From positions 310,001 through 374,000 of the forward strand of contig CAXXFE010000001.1 of the NCBI GenBank assembly GCA_963666825.2: 64,000 bases of DNA. Direction: 5' to 3'. Below are positions 49,627 through 60,400 of the stretch, one piece after another. Under the pieces are notes generated by a model that did no database searches, had not been told where the DNA came from, and saw nothing but the letters and a program-made list of their open reading frames with translations. Made by a program: the position numbers and the translations under genes. Source of the DNA: Saccharicrinis sp963666825 (GTDB taxonomy: Bacteria; Bacteroidota; Bacteroidia; Bacteroidales; Marinilabiliaceae). How positions within the stretch are numbered: the stretch's first letter is position 1; each line of letters begins with the position of its first letter.

Positions 49627-50817
49627 TTACTTTATCACATTCATAAAATCAGCATTATCACTGATTAAAGAATTGATAGTTTCAACTGATAAATGGGAAT
49701 ATAATTTATCCTGTGGAGAATTGATACAATAATCGACAAGTTGATCTATTGTTGATGTTGCTACATGCATTCTTGTATCTGAAGATGCATAATAAATATA
49801 TACTTTTCCATCTTCATCAGTAATCCATCCATTTGCAAATGCCACATTTGATACATCTCCAACACGTTCATCTCCTAATGGAGCTATAAAATGACCATGT
49901 GGCTTATGTGTTACAATCCACGGTTTCGCCAAATCAGTCATAAACATGTACAAAGTATATCTTAAACCTGCGGCAGTATTACGAACTCCATGAGCCAATT
50001 GTAACCATCCTTTTTCTGTTTTTATTGGAGCAGGTCCTAATCCATTCTTTACTTCATATATCGTATGATAGGTTTTAGCATCCACAATCACTTCTTCTTT
50101 AACCTCAGGATTTTCAATAGTATCAGATAAACCAAACCCTATACCACCCCCTTTTCCGGTGTCTATAAATCCATCTTGAGGTCGAGTGTAAAAAGCGTAT
50201 TTACCTTCAATTAAATGAGGAAATAAAACCACATTACGTTGCTGCCCGCTTGTTGATACTAAATCAGGTAGGCGCTCCCATGTAATTAAATCTTTTGTAC
50301 GAGCAATTCCTGCTGATGCTACAGCACTTGATGTATCTCCATCAGACGCATTAGGATCCTTACGTTCACTACAAAACACACCATAAATATAACCATCATC
50401 GTGTTGCGTTAAACGCATATCATATACATTGGTATCCCACTCTTCATTCTGTGGCATTGCAATAGGTCTGTCCCAAAATTTAAAATTATCGATACCATTT
50501 GGACTTTCTGCTACAGCAAAAAAAGATTTACGATCATTTCCTTCAACCCGCACAACAATTAAATACTTTCCGTTTAATTTGATGGCACCTGCATTTAGTG
50601 TGGCATTAAAACCTATACGTTCCATAAAATATGGATTTGTATCAGAGTTTAAATCATAACGCCAATGCAAAGGAATATGATCTCTTGTTACAATAGGATT
50701 TTGATAACGGTTATAAACACCGTTTGTACTAAATTGCTCTATATTCTTTTTAGAAAGTAATTCTTCATGCTTCTCTTTAACCAACTTCACTCTCTTATCA
50801 TACTCCATTCTTTCCAT
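49627..50817 (-). CDS. GH130 4-O-beta-D-mannosyl-D-glucose phosphorylase
   Basis: This 396-residue cytosolic protein has no signal peptide. The five-bladed propeller of GH130 shows in RYQNPIVTRDHIP, FNATLNAGAIKLNGKYLIVVRVEG, YDMRLTQHDDGYIYGVFCSE, GQQRNVVLFPHLIEGKYAFYTRP, GPAPIKTEKGWLQLAHGV and DVSNVAFANGW. The catalytic Asp lies in VYDMRLT. Length and motifs fit the subfamily-1 mannosylglucose phosphorylases, which split Man-beta-1,4-Glc with phosphate into mannose 1-phosphate and glucose. It works directly after the 2-epimerase encoded next to it and saves one ATP per disaccharide. The start is Met at 50817 or 50808. Confidence 0.93.
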   Translation of the reverse strand: MERMEYDKRVKLVKEKHEELLSKKNIEQFSTNGVYNRYQNPIVTRDHIPLHWRYDLNSDTNPYFMERIGFNATLNAGAIKLNGKYLIVVRVEGNDRKSFFAVAESPNGIDNFKFWDRPIAMPQNEEWDTNVYDMRLTQHDDGYIYGVFCSERKDPNASDGDTSSAVASAGIARTKDLITWERLPDLVSTSGQQRNVVLFPHLIEGKYAFYTRPQDGFIDTGKGGGIGFGLSDTIENPEVKEEVIVDAKTYHTIYEVKNGLGPAPIKTEKGWLQLAHGVRNTAAGLRYTLYMFMTDLAKPWIVTHKPHGHFIAPLGDERVGDVSNVAFANGWITDEDGKVYIYYASSDTRMHVATSTIDQLVDYCINSPQDKLYSHLSVETINSLISDNADFMNVIK

Positions 50818-50842
50818 AGTTAATCTTATTAATAGATATGTT

Positions 50843-51955
50843 TTATTTCATTAAATTATTCAAGTCTTGCAATAGCAACACATCATTTCTTTGTGCAAAT
50901 AACTTAGCATCATTTTCTGCTGGATGACCAACATAAGGGAAAAAATAATGCACTTTAGGATCATTTCGCCAAACCATAGCATAGCTTAATTCTTTATTGA
51001 TTAAAGAATCACTTAATACCACACCTAACTTTTGGGTAAACCACAATGAATCCGTTACATTTTCAAATCCGGTTTCTGTAAGGGCTGCAAGCTTTCCTTT
51101 TTCTTTCGCAGTATTGATAACAATTTGCAATTTCTTAATCACATCTTTTTCACCTTCCGGTTGCTTAAAGTCCCAGTAATCATCAACTCCTAAAATATCA
51201 ATGATATCATCTCCGGGATACCATGTTAAATATTCTTCTTTCGACGAGAAATTTCTGTCCGGAGAATAGGCCACTACCATATTTGTTAAACCTTTTATAT
51301 CTCTTAAATATTCAATAGTTAATCTAAACAAAGCCTTAAACTCTTCAGAGGTACAAGCTTTACTTCCCCACCAAAACCAACCTCCATCCATTTCATGCCA
51401 TGGTCGAAAAATAAATGGAATCGCATTTCCATTCTCATCTTTTAATGTTTGTAAAAATAAAGCAAGCTTATCCAATTGTCCTTTAAACGCATCTTGAAAA
51501 CCACCTCCTTGAATAATGTGTTTTACAACGATGGAATCTCCGCTCCAGGCAGTCACACTATCTAGTGGCGAATACGGATGCCAGCTAAAGGTATTTATGC
51601 CTCCTTGTTTATTGGCCCAAACAGATAACCTACGTATTACTTCAAATGGTACACTGTCCAGATTACAAGCAGAGTCCATTTCTATCCCTCCAAGTTCCCA
51701 TCCAAAAACAGCAGGGTAATCACCTGTTACTCGTTTTACATCAGATTCACCTTCGATATAACTCCAATTTATTCCATAAGCTAAATCATCTTGGTGTCCA
51801 AATAAAATACCTTTCCTTCGTATTGCCTCTAATGTCTTAACTATTGGGTTTTTATCATTAACCACATCCTTCTTTACTGTTGTTTTACACGATATAAAAG
51901 ATATTATGGAAACTATTAAAACGTATAATATTTTTTCAATTTTCATTTCTGACAA
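50843..51955 (-). CDS. GH26 beta-mannanase/mannobiohydrolase, lipoprotein
   Basis: This 370-residue lipoprotein (FISCKT; start at 51955 or the Met at 51946) has one GH26 catalytic domain. The acid/base is Glu188 in RPWHEMDGGWFWWG and the nucleophile is Glu294 in ALTETGFE. Other family text includes GILFGHQDDLAYGINW, GDYPAVFGWELGGIEMD and WYPGDDIIDILGVDDYWD. It has no accessory module, unlike the GH26 at 51976. Two GH26 enzymes are usual in such loci, one surface endo-mannanase and one mannobiose-releasing periplasmic enzyme; this short form fits the second role. It ends 25 bases before the GH130 start. Confidence 0.93.
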   Translation of the reverse strand: MSEMKIEKILYVLIVSIISFISCKTTVKKDVVNDKNPIVKTLEAIRRKGILFGHQDDLAYGINWSYIEGESDVKRVTGDYPAVFGWELGGIEMDSACNLDSVPFEVIRRLSVWANKQGGINTFSWHPYSPLDSVTAWSGDSIVVKHIIQGGGFQDAFKGQLDKLALFLQTLKDENGNAIPFIFRPWHEMDGGWFWWGSKACTSEEFKALFRLTIEYLRDIKGLTNMVVAYSPDRNFSSKEEYLTWYPGDDIIDILGVDDYWDFKQPEGEKDVIKKLQIVINTAKEKGKLAALTETGFENVTDSLWFTQKLGVVLSDSLINKELSYAMVWRNDPKVHYFFPYVGHPAENDAKLFAQRNDVLLLQDLNNLMK

Positions 51956-51975
51956 TTATTTAATACTAATCATTA

Positions 51976-53916
51976 TTATTCGTAAACTTTCAAATCCTCC
52001 ACATCTTCCTGAAATAGTGTTATCGGATCATTTTTAAACTCAATGAATTTATATTTTGCATTTTGTGGACTATCACTATTTGGTATAAACAGATCACTTT
52101 GCTCGCTTGCCCAAGGGGCATTAAACCACGCTAAAGCCCATGCAATTCGTATATCTTCGCCTCCTTGCTTTATGGCATCTAAAACTATATCATTCCAGAA
52201 TCCCTCTTTTGTATTGATATAATCGTTTCTATATCCGGTCTCTGCTAAAACAGCAATTTTATTATGATTTAAAGCAAAGTCTGAAAGATTTATAAGCGAA
52301 CTTTTTAAAGTTGATATAGTTGGTTCATAAATATCCACACCTATTATGTCAACATAATCATCTCCCGGGTAGTAACTTTCATCTAAAGGATAATTTGGCG
52401 ACCATGCAAACAACACTAAATCTGTTCTTTCTTTGATATAGTTCACAGCCAATTGATAAAAACTTATATATAGATTGGTGCTATGATATGTAGCTTCACT
52501 TCCCCACCAAAACCAACCACCACCCATTTCATGGTATAGTCTCCAAACAATAGGAAATCCAAGATCATTGTTTATAATATCAATAATTTCATCCAGTTCA
52601 CTATAAAACCAACTACGAGCTCCATTATTATCATTTACTATATCATACATAAGGCTTTTATCTGTAGTGGATGTGATTTCGCTCATATAAATCTTATGGT
52701 CTGTTCGACTTTGTTGATGAAAATCAAAAGTTACAACAGCTCCATTTTGATAAGCTTCCTTGGCTTCATTAATATGTAATTGTTTTTCTGTATCAGACTT
52801 ATACAGCATATAATGAGGATCAATACCATATACCCCGGGATGATCGCCAGCAACATCTTTACAATCTGATGTAGTTAAATCATAACTTAATCCACTTAAT
52901 TTAAATGACAATGGAAACTCCTGTCCAAAAATAAATTGTTCACCATTAGCTATTTGACCTAAATTGGATAACAAATTTTGGGTTGCTGCATTAACATTAT
53001 CATCAACTGCAATATAATTACCAGATTGAACTATTGTAATCACAACCTCATCTGTACTTGTTAATCCCTCACTATCTGTAACTACTAATGAAATATTATG
53101 GATACCTTCTTCTAATTCAACATCTGCAGATATTCCAATGGCGAGTTCTGTATTATTTTCCTCCCACAAATAACTCACGATATTACCTTCTGTATCTTGC
53201 GATAAAGATGCATCTAAAACAACATTTACATTTGCACTTCCACTAGGGATATAATATTTTTTATCATCTCCTGCATTAGCTATAGGTGCCATATTTTCAG
53301 CAATAGTAATTATTACAGAATATTGTTTTTTCGGATTACCTTCCGATTTTAAAACATAAGTTAAAGATTGTGTGAAATTATTAGTTGTTTCTTCTGATAC
53401 TTGTTCAATATTATTTACATAAAGAGTAGCTCCTTCTGCAATTGAATATTTTGCTGTAAGATTATTCAAATTAGTTCCGAAAGGAACAGTTGCAGATATA
53501 CTTTCATCCATTATATTAAATGTGATATCAGGTAACTCTACTATAGAAAAACTTCTTATTTTTAGGTCTGTAAAGATGGTCACAGGGTACTCTTCTTCTG
53601 TTCCATCCTCAGCCTCAACTCGATAGGTAACTGTATTACTAAAATCCTGTTTTGTTGATCCTGATCCTTGATATTGTGCTCCAACGAAGATTGAAGCTCC
53701 CTCTGAAATCTCAAATATGGCAGTTAAACTATTTAAGCTGGTACCATCCGAAGCAGTTGCTTCAACTCTATTATCATCAAATATCTCAAAATTTAGTTCT
53801 GGTAATTCTTTTATGGAAAAAGACTCAAGTTCCGCCAGATCACTCTTAATCTCATCATCTTTACATGCAAAGAGCAAAGTCAGGAACAACAATATGGAAT
53901 GGGATAAAGCCTTCAT
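51976..53916 (-). CDS. Multi-domain GH26 endo-beta-mannanase, surface lipoprotein
   Basis: This 646-residue lipoprotein (LLFACKDDE) starts with two related beta-sandwich repeats of about 90 residues: FSIKELPELNFEIFDD and FSIVELPDITFNIMDE are the matching starts. A PKD domain follows (about 215-300; PIANAGDDKKYYIPSG, SLSQDTEGNIVSYLWEE). The GH26 catalytic domain (about 315-640) has acid/base Glu in RLYHEMGGGWFWWG and nucleophile Glu in VLAETGYR. The spacer domains would lift the enzyme off the outer surface so that it can cut polymeric mannan before SusC uptake. It is the first enzyme after the binding proteins and is separated from them by a strong hairpin (53972-53998). Confidence 0.92.
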   Translation of the reverse strand: MKALSHSILLFLTLLFACKDDEIKSDLAELESFSIKELPELNFEIFDDNRVEATASDGTSLNSLTAIFEISEGASIFVGAQYQGSGSTKQDFSNTVTYRVEAEDGTEEEYPVTIFTDLKIRSFSIVELPDITFNIMDESISATVPFGTNLNNLTAKYSIAEGATLYVNNIEQVSEETTNNFTQSLTYVLKSEGNPKKQYSVIITIAENMAPIANAGDDKKYYIPSGSANVNVVLDASLSQDTEGNIVSYLWEENNTELAIGISADVELEEGIHNISLVVTDSEGLTSTDEVVITIVQSGNYIAVDDNVNAATQNLLSNLGQIANGEQFIFGQEFPLSFKLSGLSYDLTTSDCKDVAGDHPGVYGIDPHYMLYKSDTEKQLHINEAKEAYQNGAVVTFDFHQQSRTDHKIYMSEITSTTDKSLMYDIVNDNNGARSWFYSELDEIIDIINNDLGFPIVWRLYHEMGGGWFWWGSEATYHSTNLYISFYQLAVNYIKERTDLVLFAWSPNYPLDESYYPGDDYVDIIGVDIYEPTISTLKSSLINLSDFALNHNKIAVLAETGYRNDYINTKEGFWNDIVLDAIKQGGEDIRIAWALAWFNAPWASEQSDLFIPNSDSPQNAKYKFIEFKNDPITLFQEDVEDLKVYE

Positions 53917-53971
53917 AGATAAATGATTTTAAATTGTTCAAAAACAGTAATGACTGTTATAGGAGTAATAA

Positions 53972-53998
53972 CCAGGCAGGGATGAGTACCCTGCCTGG
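53972..53998 (-). promoter_or_regulatory. Intercistronic GC-rich hairpin between SGBP and GH26
   Basis: A perfect 10-bp stem, CCAGGCAGGG with CCCTGCCTGG, and a 7-base loop, 17 bases after the SGBP stop. No U-tract follows on the minus strand, so it is more likely an mRNA processing or stabilising element, giving higher SusC/SusD/SGBP levels than enzyme levels, than a full terminator. Confidence 0.65.
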
Positions 53999-54014
53999 AA
54001 TAGATTACAAGCTA

Positions 54015-55715
54015 CTACCACATTGGTCCATCCGTGATATAAACATCATCGATATTTATTTCGTAAGTACCACTCTCAATGTTACCTGTTGTAAATCCTA
54101 ATTTCACATAATCCAAAGCAACTGATGGGTCAAATTCAGAAGCATCACCTCCCCAATTACCTAAAATATCAGAAAGTCTAAGCGAAATAGGTTCCCAACC
54201 TGTAGTTTCAACATAATAGTTAACCGATTCAATACTACCACCCCATTTTGTATCATTTTGATATGTTTCAACTTGAATCATACCTTTATTTCCATTTGTA
54301 TTTACAAGGAAACTTATATGAGGATCAACAACTGAACTTAAATCAATAGCATTATAGTTTCCAATAGCACCCATCCATTGCCATGATCCAGGTACATTGT
54401 CAATTTTAACTGTATAATAACTATCTCCAGCTCCTAAATCAATACCAGCAACATTTAATCCGTAAGTAGCTCCGGCTACATTTTCCTCGTATGTTGGTTC
54501 TGCATCTTCAAAATCAAAGACTTTAGCTACAGGGTTAACCGGACCATCTGTAATCATAATTTGATCCACATGTATCTCAAAATCCTCAGGATCGCCATTA
54601 GCCACATTTCCTGTAATAAAACGCATAGCAACATCATCAAATACACCAGTAGGATTAAAATCTGCAAATAGTTTTTCAATTGGATAAGATCTCCATTCCC
54701 AACCATCTGTCTGAACGGCATAATCATCACCATATTTTAAATCTTCATTGGCATTGGCATTCGTTAAGTGATTATCCTTTTCGCTACCATCTTGTGTCAT
54801 AAACGGATTAATATATCCTCGTTTTCCGTTTGTGTTCACAAGGAATGTAAGGTTTGGCTCATGAAATTCAGATAAATCAAAAGACTGACCATATCTGATG
54901 TAGAAATAAGTTTTCCATCCTGAAGTTTCACCATTATTTATTACTGAATAATAGTTATTTCCACGAGCTTTTGTAAGACCTCCCAGGTTAAGACCGGCTT
55001 GCTGAGGTGAATTCTCAACATCTTCCATTACAGGCGCTCCTGATTCAAAATTCCACAGAATAATTGGCTGTGCTGGTTCAAATACATCCGTTGGTTCTTC
55101 TATTGGAATCTCTGTTTTTTCATATTCTGCAATCTCACCTAAACCAGCAATTACAATTGTTGCTGTTTCACCAGGAACAAGAACTAACCCTGCTGTTGGA
55201 ACCGAAATCTTTCCTATTTCGGAAGGATTTGATATAGCTACAACCTGTTCGTTAATAGTAACAGATGTAATTAAGTCAACATTATCACCTTCTATAGTAA
55301 AGGCCTCTCCTGCAACTATTTTATTTGGCCAGCCTGTCACTACAATCTCAGGATAACTTACTTTTACAGTTGCTCCCTCGTAAGTGTATTCTCTGTCATA
55401 TAAATTTGTTAATGAAAGAAAACCGGTTGTTGCTCTTCGTCCAACCACAAACTGAATTTGACTGGTAGAAGCAGATCCTTCAACAACAGTACATTCTTTT
55501 CCTGAAAGATAGACCTTATAAACTTTATCAAGATTTTCTCCTGAAATAGTTACAATGTCATCAACCATTACGTCATCTGAGCTGATAGAAGATATTGTTG
55601 ACACCGGCCATTCAATATCATAATCTTCGCCCCATTGCTTGTCCTCACAACCAGAAGCCAATAACACCATGGTTGTAATTACAAATAGATATATAAATTG
55701 ATTTATTTTCTTCAT
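54015..55715 (-). CDS. Surface mannan-binding lipoprotein with IPT domains and two similar beta modules
   Basis: This 566-residue lipoprotein (LLASGCEDKQ) stands directly after SusD. Two IPT/TIG-like domains span about 40-215 (DIVTISGENLDKVYKVYLSG; EAFTIEGDNVDLITSVTING-like). Two copies of a jelly-roll module of about 165 residues follow, at about 225-390 and 395-566. Both contain NxGGL/NVAGI, YY(S/T)V, FLVNTNG, (D)YAV/YYVET-TGWE and end in VDQIMITDGP or IDDVYITDGP. The duplication suggests two glycan sites on one stalk. It should bind mannan on the cell surface and hand it to the GH26 enzyme and SusCD. No catalytic signature was seen. Confidence 0.82.
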   Translation of the reverse strand: MKKINQFIYLFVITTMVLLASGCEDKQWGEDYDIEWPVSTISSISSDDVMVDDIVTISGENLDKVYKVYLSGKECTVVEGSASTSQIQFVVGRRATTGFLSLTNLYDREYTYEGATVKVSYPEIVVTGWPNKIVAGEAFTIEGDNVDLITSVTINEQVVAISNPSEIGKISVPTAGLVLVPGETATIVIAGLGEIAEYEKTEIPIEEPTDVFEPAQPIILWNFESGAPVMEDVENSPQQAGLNLGGLTKARGNNYYSVINNGETSGWKTYFYIRYGQSFDLSEFHEPNLTFLVNTNGKRGYINPFMTQDGSEKDNHLTNANANEDLKYGDDYAVQTDGWEWRSYPIEKLFADFNPTGVFDDVAMRFITGNVANGDPEDFEIHVDQIMITDGPVNPVAKVFDFEDAEPTYEENVAGATYGLNVAGIDLGAGDSYYTVKIDNVPGSWQWMGAIGNYNAIDLSSVVDPHISFLVNTNGNKGMIQVETYQNDTKWGGSIESVNYYVETTGWEPISLRLSDILGNWGGDASEFDPSVALDYVKLGFTTGNIESGTYEINIDDVYITDGPMW

Positions 55716-55731
55716 AATAATATAGATTTAA

Positions 55732-57390
55732 TTAGTATCCATTATTTTGTTGCAATCCCCAATCCTGAACTTCTGATAGTGGAATTGGTAATAATGGAAC
55801 TTTATTCCCATTTGGACCATCAATACATTTAGCTAAACAATTCCCTCTTAAATCAACAGATTCATATCTAAGTGCTGATCCATCAGATACAGTAAATGTT
55901 TCTTTTTTAAGATCTAAAACATCCAGGTATTGACCAGTTCTAACTAAATCCCAAAAACGAAATCCCTCCACTGCTAATTCAACTCTTCTTTCGTGATAAA
56001 TATCCTGAAGTAACTCCTGTCCTGCCGATGTAATATCAGGAAGATTACCACTAAAACCTGTTGGCATATAAGTTAATTCACCTTCAACAGCTCCTTTGGG
56101 ATAAGTACTGATCCTGGCTCTTTCTCTAACTTCATTAAGCATTAATCTGGCTGTAGCTACATCATTTAAATGATATGATGCTTCTGCTTGCATTAATAAG
56201 ACTTCTGAATAACGTGCTTTGCGAATATTAGCAGGACTACTTGTACTATTAGAAGGTCGATATCCAGGCTCTAAAGCAGCTTTTCTGTTTAAATAAGGCG
56301 TCATTTGCTGACTTAAATCAAATTCCTGAGCAACACCATGAACAACTCCTCCATTAATACTTTCACCATACAAACTACAACTTAAACGAGGGTCACCTTC
56401 TTCAAAAGCTTCAAATAAATTAATAGTTGGATTATTAAATCCCCAACCCCAATCCATTCGATTTCCTTGGAATTGATTACTGTTTGTTCCTGTTTTACCA
56501 GGAGCTGTACCTGTAGACCCTACTTCCATTTGTAATTCGAAAATAGATTCTGAATTATTTTCTCCTTCCATTTCAAAAATGGTTGCATAATTACTAACTA
56601 ACGAATACTCGTTACTTGCTATTACTGCATTTGTCTGGTCATAGACATCTTGCCATGTTGCAGTACTCTGTGCGTCCATACCGATTTGATACATCAATGC
56701 ACGAGCCAAGAATGTACGTGCAGCACCTTTTGTTGCTCGTCCTAAATCAGTAGCATCATATGCACTTCTTTCAGGTAATAACTCAACAGCTGCTTTAAAA
56801 TCAGAAATAACTTGTTCAAAAGCTTCATGATAAGTTGCCCTTTCTATTTTACCAAACTGATCAGGTGTAACAGGAGTAGTAAAAACAGGTACTCCTCCGA
56901 ATACTTTAACTAAATAAAAGTAAAAATACCCCCTAATAAATGAAGCTTCGCCCTTTAGTCTGTTAAGCAAATCTTCATCTAATTCGCTATTCTCTAATTG
57001 AAATAAAACATTATTTGCTCTGTAAATACCATCGTAACACTTTATCCATAATGATACAATAATAGGATTATCTGTAGTAGTTCTCCATTCTACGATATCC
57101 TGAATTTCGGTAAAATCAGCTTCAGTACTTCCCTTTTCTGAATCATCACTAAGTAAATCTCCAAAAAACCACTCATAATTATGTGTTAACCATTGATCAT
57201 CAGGTCCAGGTCCCTCTGTCATTCCAATTAAATCGTAACACGCATTTACTGCATATACTGCATTCTCCGGAGTATCAAAGAAATTACTTTCAGTTTCTGC
57301 AGCAATAGGGTCAACTTCTAAAAAATCAGAGCAACTACTAATCATCACAGTTAGCCCCAACAACCATATTGTATATAATTTTTTCATCAT
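55732..57390 (-). CDS. SusD-like glycan-binding lipoprotein (mannan locus)
   Basis: This intact 552-residue lipoprotein (VMISSCSDFLEVDP) has the usual RagB/SusD layout. The N-terminal helices and TPR-like region contain FFDTPENAVYAVNACYDLIG, IYRANNVLFQLEN and GEASFIRGYFYFYLVKVFGGVPV. The later half has RKARYSEVLLMQAEASYHLND, ELLQDIYHERRVELAVEGFRFWDLVRTG and a C-terminus ending LSEVQDWGLQQNNGY. It forms the lid of the SusC barrel and binds manno-oligosaccharide. It is 15 bases downstream of SusC. In contrast to the SusD at 16432 there is no internal stop. Confidence 0.95.
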   Translation of the reverse strand: MMKKLYTIWLLGLTVMISSCSDFLEVDPIAAETESNFFDTPENAVYAVNACYDLIGMTEGPGPDDQWLTHNYEWFFGDLLSDDSEKGSTEADFTEIQDIVEWRTTTDNPIIVSLWIKCYDGIYRANNVLFQLENSELDEDLLNRLKGEASFIRGYFYFYLVKVFGGVPVFTTPVTPDQFGKIERATYHEAFEQVISDFKAAVELLPERSAYDATDLGRATKGAARTFLARALMYQIGMDAQSTATWQDVYDQTNAVIASNEYSLVSNYATIFEMEGENNSESIFELQMEVGSTGTAPGKTGTNSNQFQGNRMDWGWGFNNPTINLFEAFEEGDPRLSCSLYGESINGGVVHGVAQEFDLSQQMTPYLNRKAALEPGYRPSNSTSSPANIRKARYSEVLLMQAEASYHLNDVATARLMLNEVRERARISTYPKGAVEGELTYMPTGFSGNLPDITSAGQELLQDIYHERRVELAVEGFRFWDLVRTGQYLDVLDLKKETFTVSDGSALRYESVDLRGNCLAKCIDGPNGNKVPLLPIPLSEVQDWGLQQNNGY

Positions 57391-57405
57391 TCAATTACTT
57401 TAAAA

Positions 57406-60400
57406 TTAAAAAGTGATATTAATACCTCCTGTTAAAACGGTTGGTATTGGGTACGTAGCACCATCTACACCTGCACGAAGAGCATCTCCTTGGAAGTTTC
57501 CAATTTCAGGATTCCATCCTGAATAATCTGTAAGAGTAAATAAGTTATCTGCCGAGCAATAAATTCTTAGGCGTGAAAGGCCTATTTTGCTAACCAAAGT
57601 TTTAGGCAGCGTATAACCCAATTGAAGATTTCTTAATCTTAAGTAAGTTCCATCTTCAACATATCGATCTGAAAAACGATCATTATTGTTTGGATCACTA
57701 GCAGTCATTCTTGGTTCGTTATTTTCAGGTGTTTCTGCTGTCCATCGATTTAATCGATCTGTTGAATAATTAGATAAAACACCGCCTGTTTGATACCAGA
57801 ATGCTGGTCCATTTACTATTTCATTACCCACTGATGCATAAAAGAATGCTTTAAAATCCAAACCTTTATAACCCATTGTAATATTTAATCCAGCAGTAAA
57901 ATCAGGAAAGGCACTTCCTAATTTCACAAGGTCACTATCATCAATTACTCCATCTTGATGAGAATCAACAAATTTAACATCTCCTAATTGTGCTTTTTCA
58001 CCAGGTAACATAGCTAAATATTCATCCAGCTCCTGTTGTGTATTGATAATTCCATCAGTTTTCATTCCATAGAAATATGCCAACTCATCACCTTCAACAG
58101 TTCTTGTTGTTGAAGTAAATCCAGAAACTCCATCATCCCTAAGTTCTCCTCCTGCAGCCATTTTTGTGATTTCGTTTTTAACAGTACTCACATTTAATCC
58201 TACTGAATATTGGAAACCTGATTCAAACTGTTCTCTCCATGTTAATGCAATATCATAACCAATATTCTCCATTGATGCAGCATTAATATATGGTCGCTGA
58301 GCACCTACATAATAAGGAATTGGAGCATCCATTAACATGTCTTTTGTTTTTCTATTAAAATAATCCAATGACACATCTAATTTCTGATCTAAGAAACTCA
58401 AGTCAATACCAAAGTTAGTTTGGTCAGATGTTTCCCACTTAAGATCTGGATTAGCTAAACGTTTTGCTACAGCTCCATCAACTATAGTTCCTCCAAATAC
58501 ATAAGTATATCCGTTTACCATAGTTGTTACGTAGTTAAAGTTACCGGCTGATTGCTCATTACCAACCTGTCCCCATCCTGCACGAACTTTAAATCTATCA
58601 AGGAAGGATACGTTTTGCATAAATGATTCTTCTTTTACATTCCATCCTGCAGAAAATGAAGGGAAAACACCCCATTTATTATCTCCTAAGAATTTAGAAG
58701 ATCCATCTGTACGAACTGTTGCTGTAAATAAGTAGCGACTCTTATATGAGTAGTTTGCCCTTGCAAAATAGGATAATAAGGTATTTTTAGATGCGCCTCC
58801 ACCAATTTCCATCATATCCACATTAGTAGCGAGACCTAAATACATTAAATCTTCATTTGATGACACACCATAACCACGCGCTGAAATATCATTCGAAGTA
58901 AATATCTGAGCCTCTGCTCCTGCCATTGCATTTACACTATGATCACCCGAAATCTTACTATAATTAAAGTATCCATTCCAGGTATAATTTATCATTTGTT
59001 CCCTTTTCTCATAAAGTTCACTCTCATCTCTTTTTTGATCTACATCTGCATAATATGCCGGATAATACTGCTTTTCGCTATTAAATTTCAAATCAGCTCC
59101 AAACATAGTTGTAAAACTCAGTCCCTCAAGAAATAAATCATCAACCTTCATATTGAAATTACCTACAATTTTATGATCTCCCTTAGTTTGATATTTTGCT
59201 TCATCTATAAATCTTGCAGGATTACCAAGAACTGTACCTCCAATAACACGACTACCATAATCATTTTTGTAATCATCCCATGCAGCTGTTAACGGATCTA
59301 TCTGTAAAGAAACCGGTAATGCCCCAGTCCAAGCATTATCATTATGAATATTCTTTTTGTAAGTTGAATAGGCAATTTTAGCTCCAATTTTAATTTTCTC
59401 ACTTATTTGATACTCATTATTCGCCCATAAAAATAGTTTATCCATTCCACTATTATCAACAATACCTTCCTGCATAAACAAAGTGGCTCCAACATTATAA
59501 CTTACATTTTCACTACCTCCGCGAATTGAAAGATTATAATTTTGAATTGGTGCGACCTGAAGTAATTCATCTTGCCAATCTGTACCCTTTAATTTATTAT
59601 CTATTACATAATTAAGCTTAGTTCTGTCTGACTCAGAAATTAAACCTAACTTACCATCATTTTCATATGCCTCTAGTCGTAATGTTGCATATTCTGCAGC
59701 ATTAGTAAGATCTATTGTATTATTAACATATTGTACACCTGCAAAGGCATTGGCCTCAACAACTGCCTTACCTTTTTTACCTTGTTTTGTAGTTACTAAC
59801 ACAACTCCATTAGCTCCTCTGGAACCATATATTGCAGTAGCAGAAGCATCTTTTAATATTTCTATACTTTCTATATTTGAAGGATCCAAGTTACTTATAT
59901 CACTAGTAGGAAATCCATCAACAACATATATAGGATTACTATCACCCCAAGAACCAACTCCTCTTATTCGAATTTTCACTCCAGATCCAGGTTCCCCTGA
60001 ATTAGCCACAACATCAACACCTGCAACTTTTCCTTGTAACGTTTGCACTACATCAGTAGTAGCAACCTGTTGCAAATCGTCACCTCCTACTTTAGAAACA
60101 GCACCAGTCAAATCACTTTTCCTTATGGTACCGTAACCAACAACTACTACTTCATCAATATCCTGAACACTTGAAACCATTGTGACATTAATCAACAAAT
60201 TACTTCCAACATTCACTTCCTGAGTATCATATCCAATAAATGAATAAACTAAAGTTTGTGCTTCTTCTCCTATTGATAATTGATAATTACCATCAATATC
60301 TGTAATAGTTCCATTAGTCGTTCCTTTTACAACAATAGATACTCCTGGTAAAGATTCACCTGTAGAATCCACTACCTTTCCGCTAATTGATCGCTGTTGG

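Noticed and set aside
50843..53916. The two GH26 genes as a recent tandem duplication
   Set aside because: Apart from the active-site motifs their sequences and domain layouts differ strongly, which fits two distinct roles.
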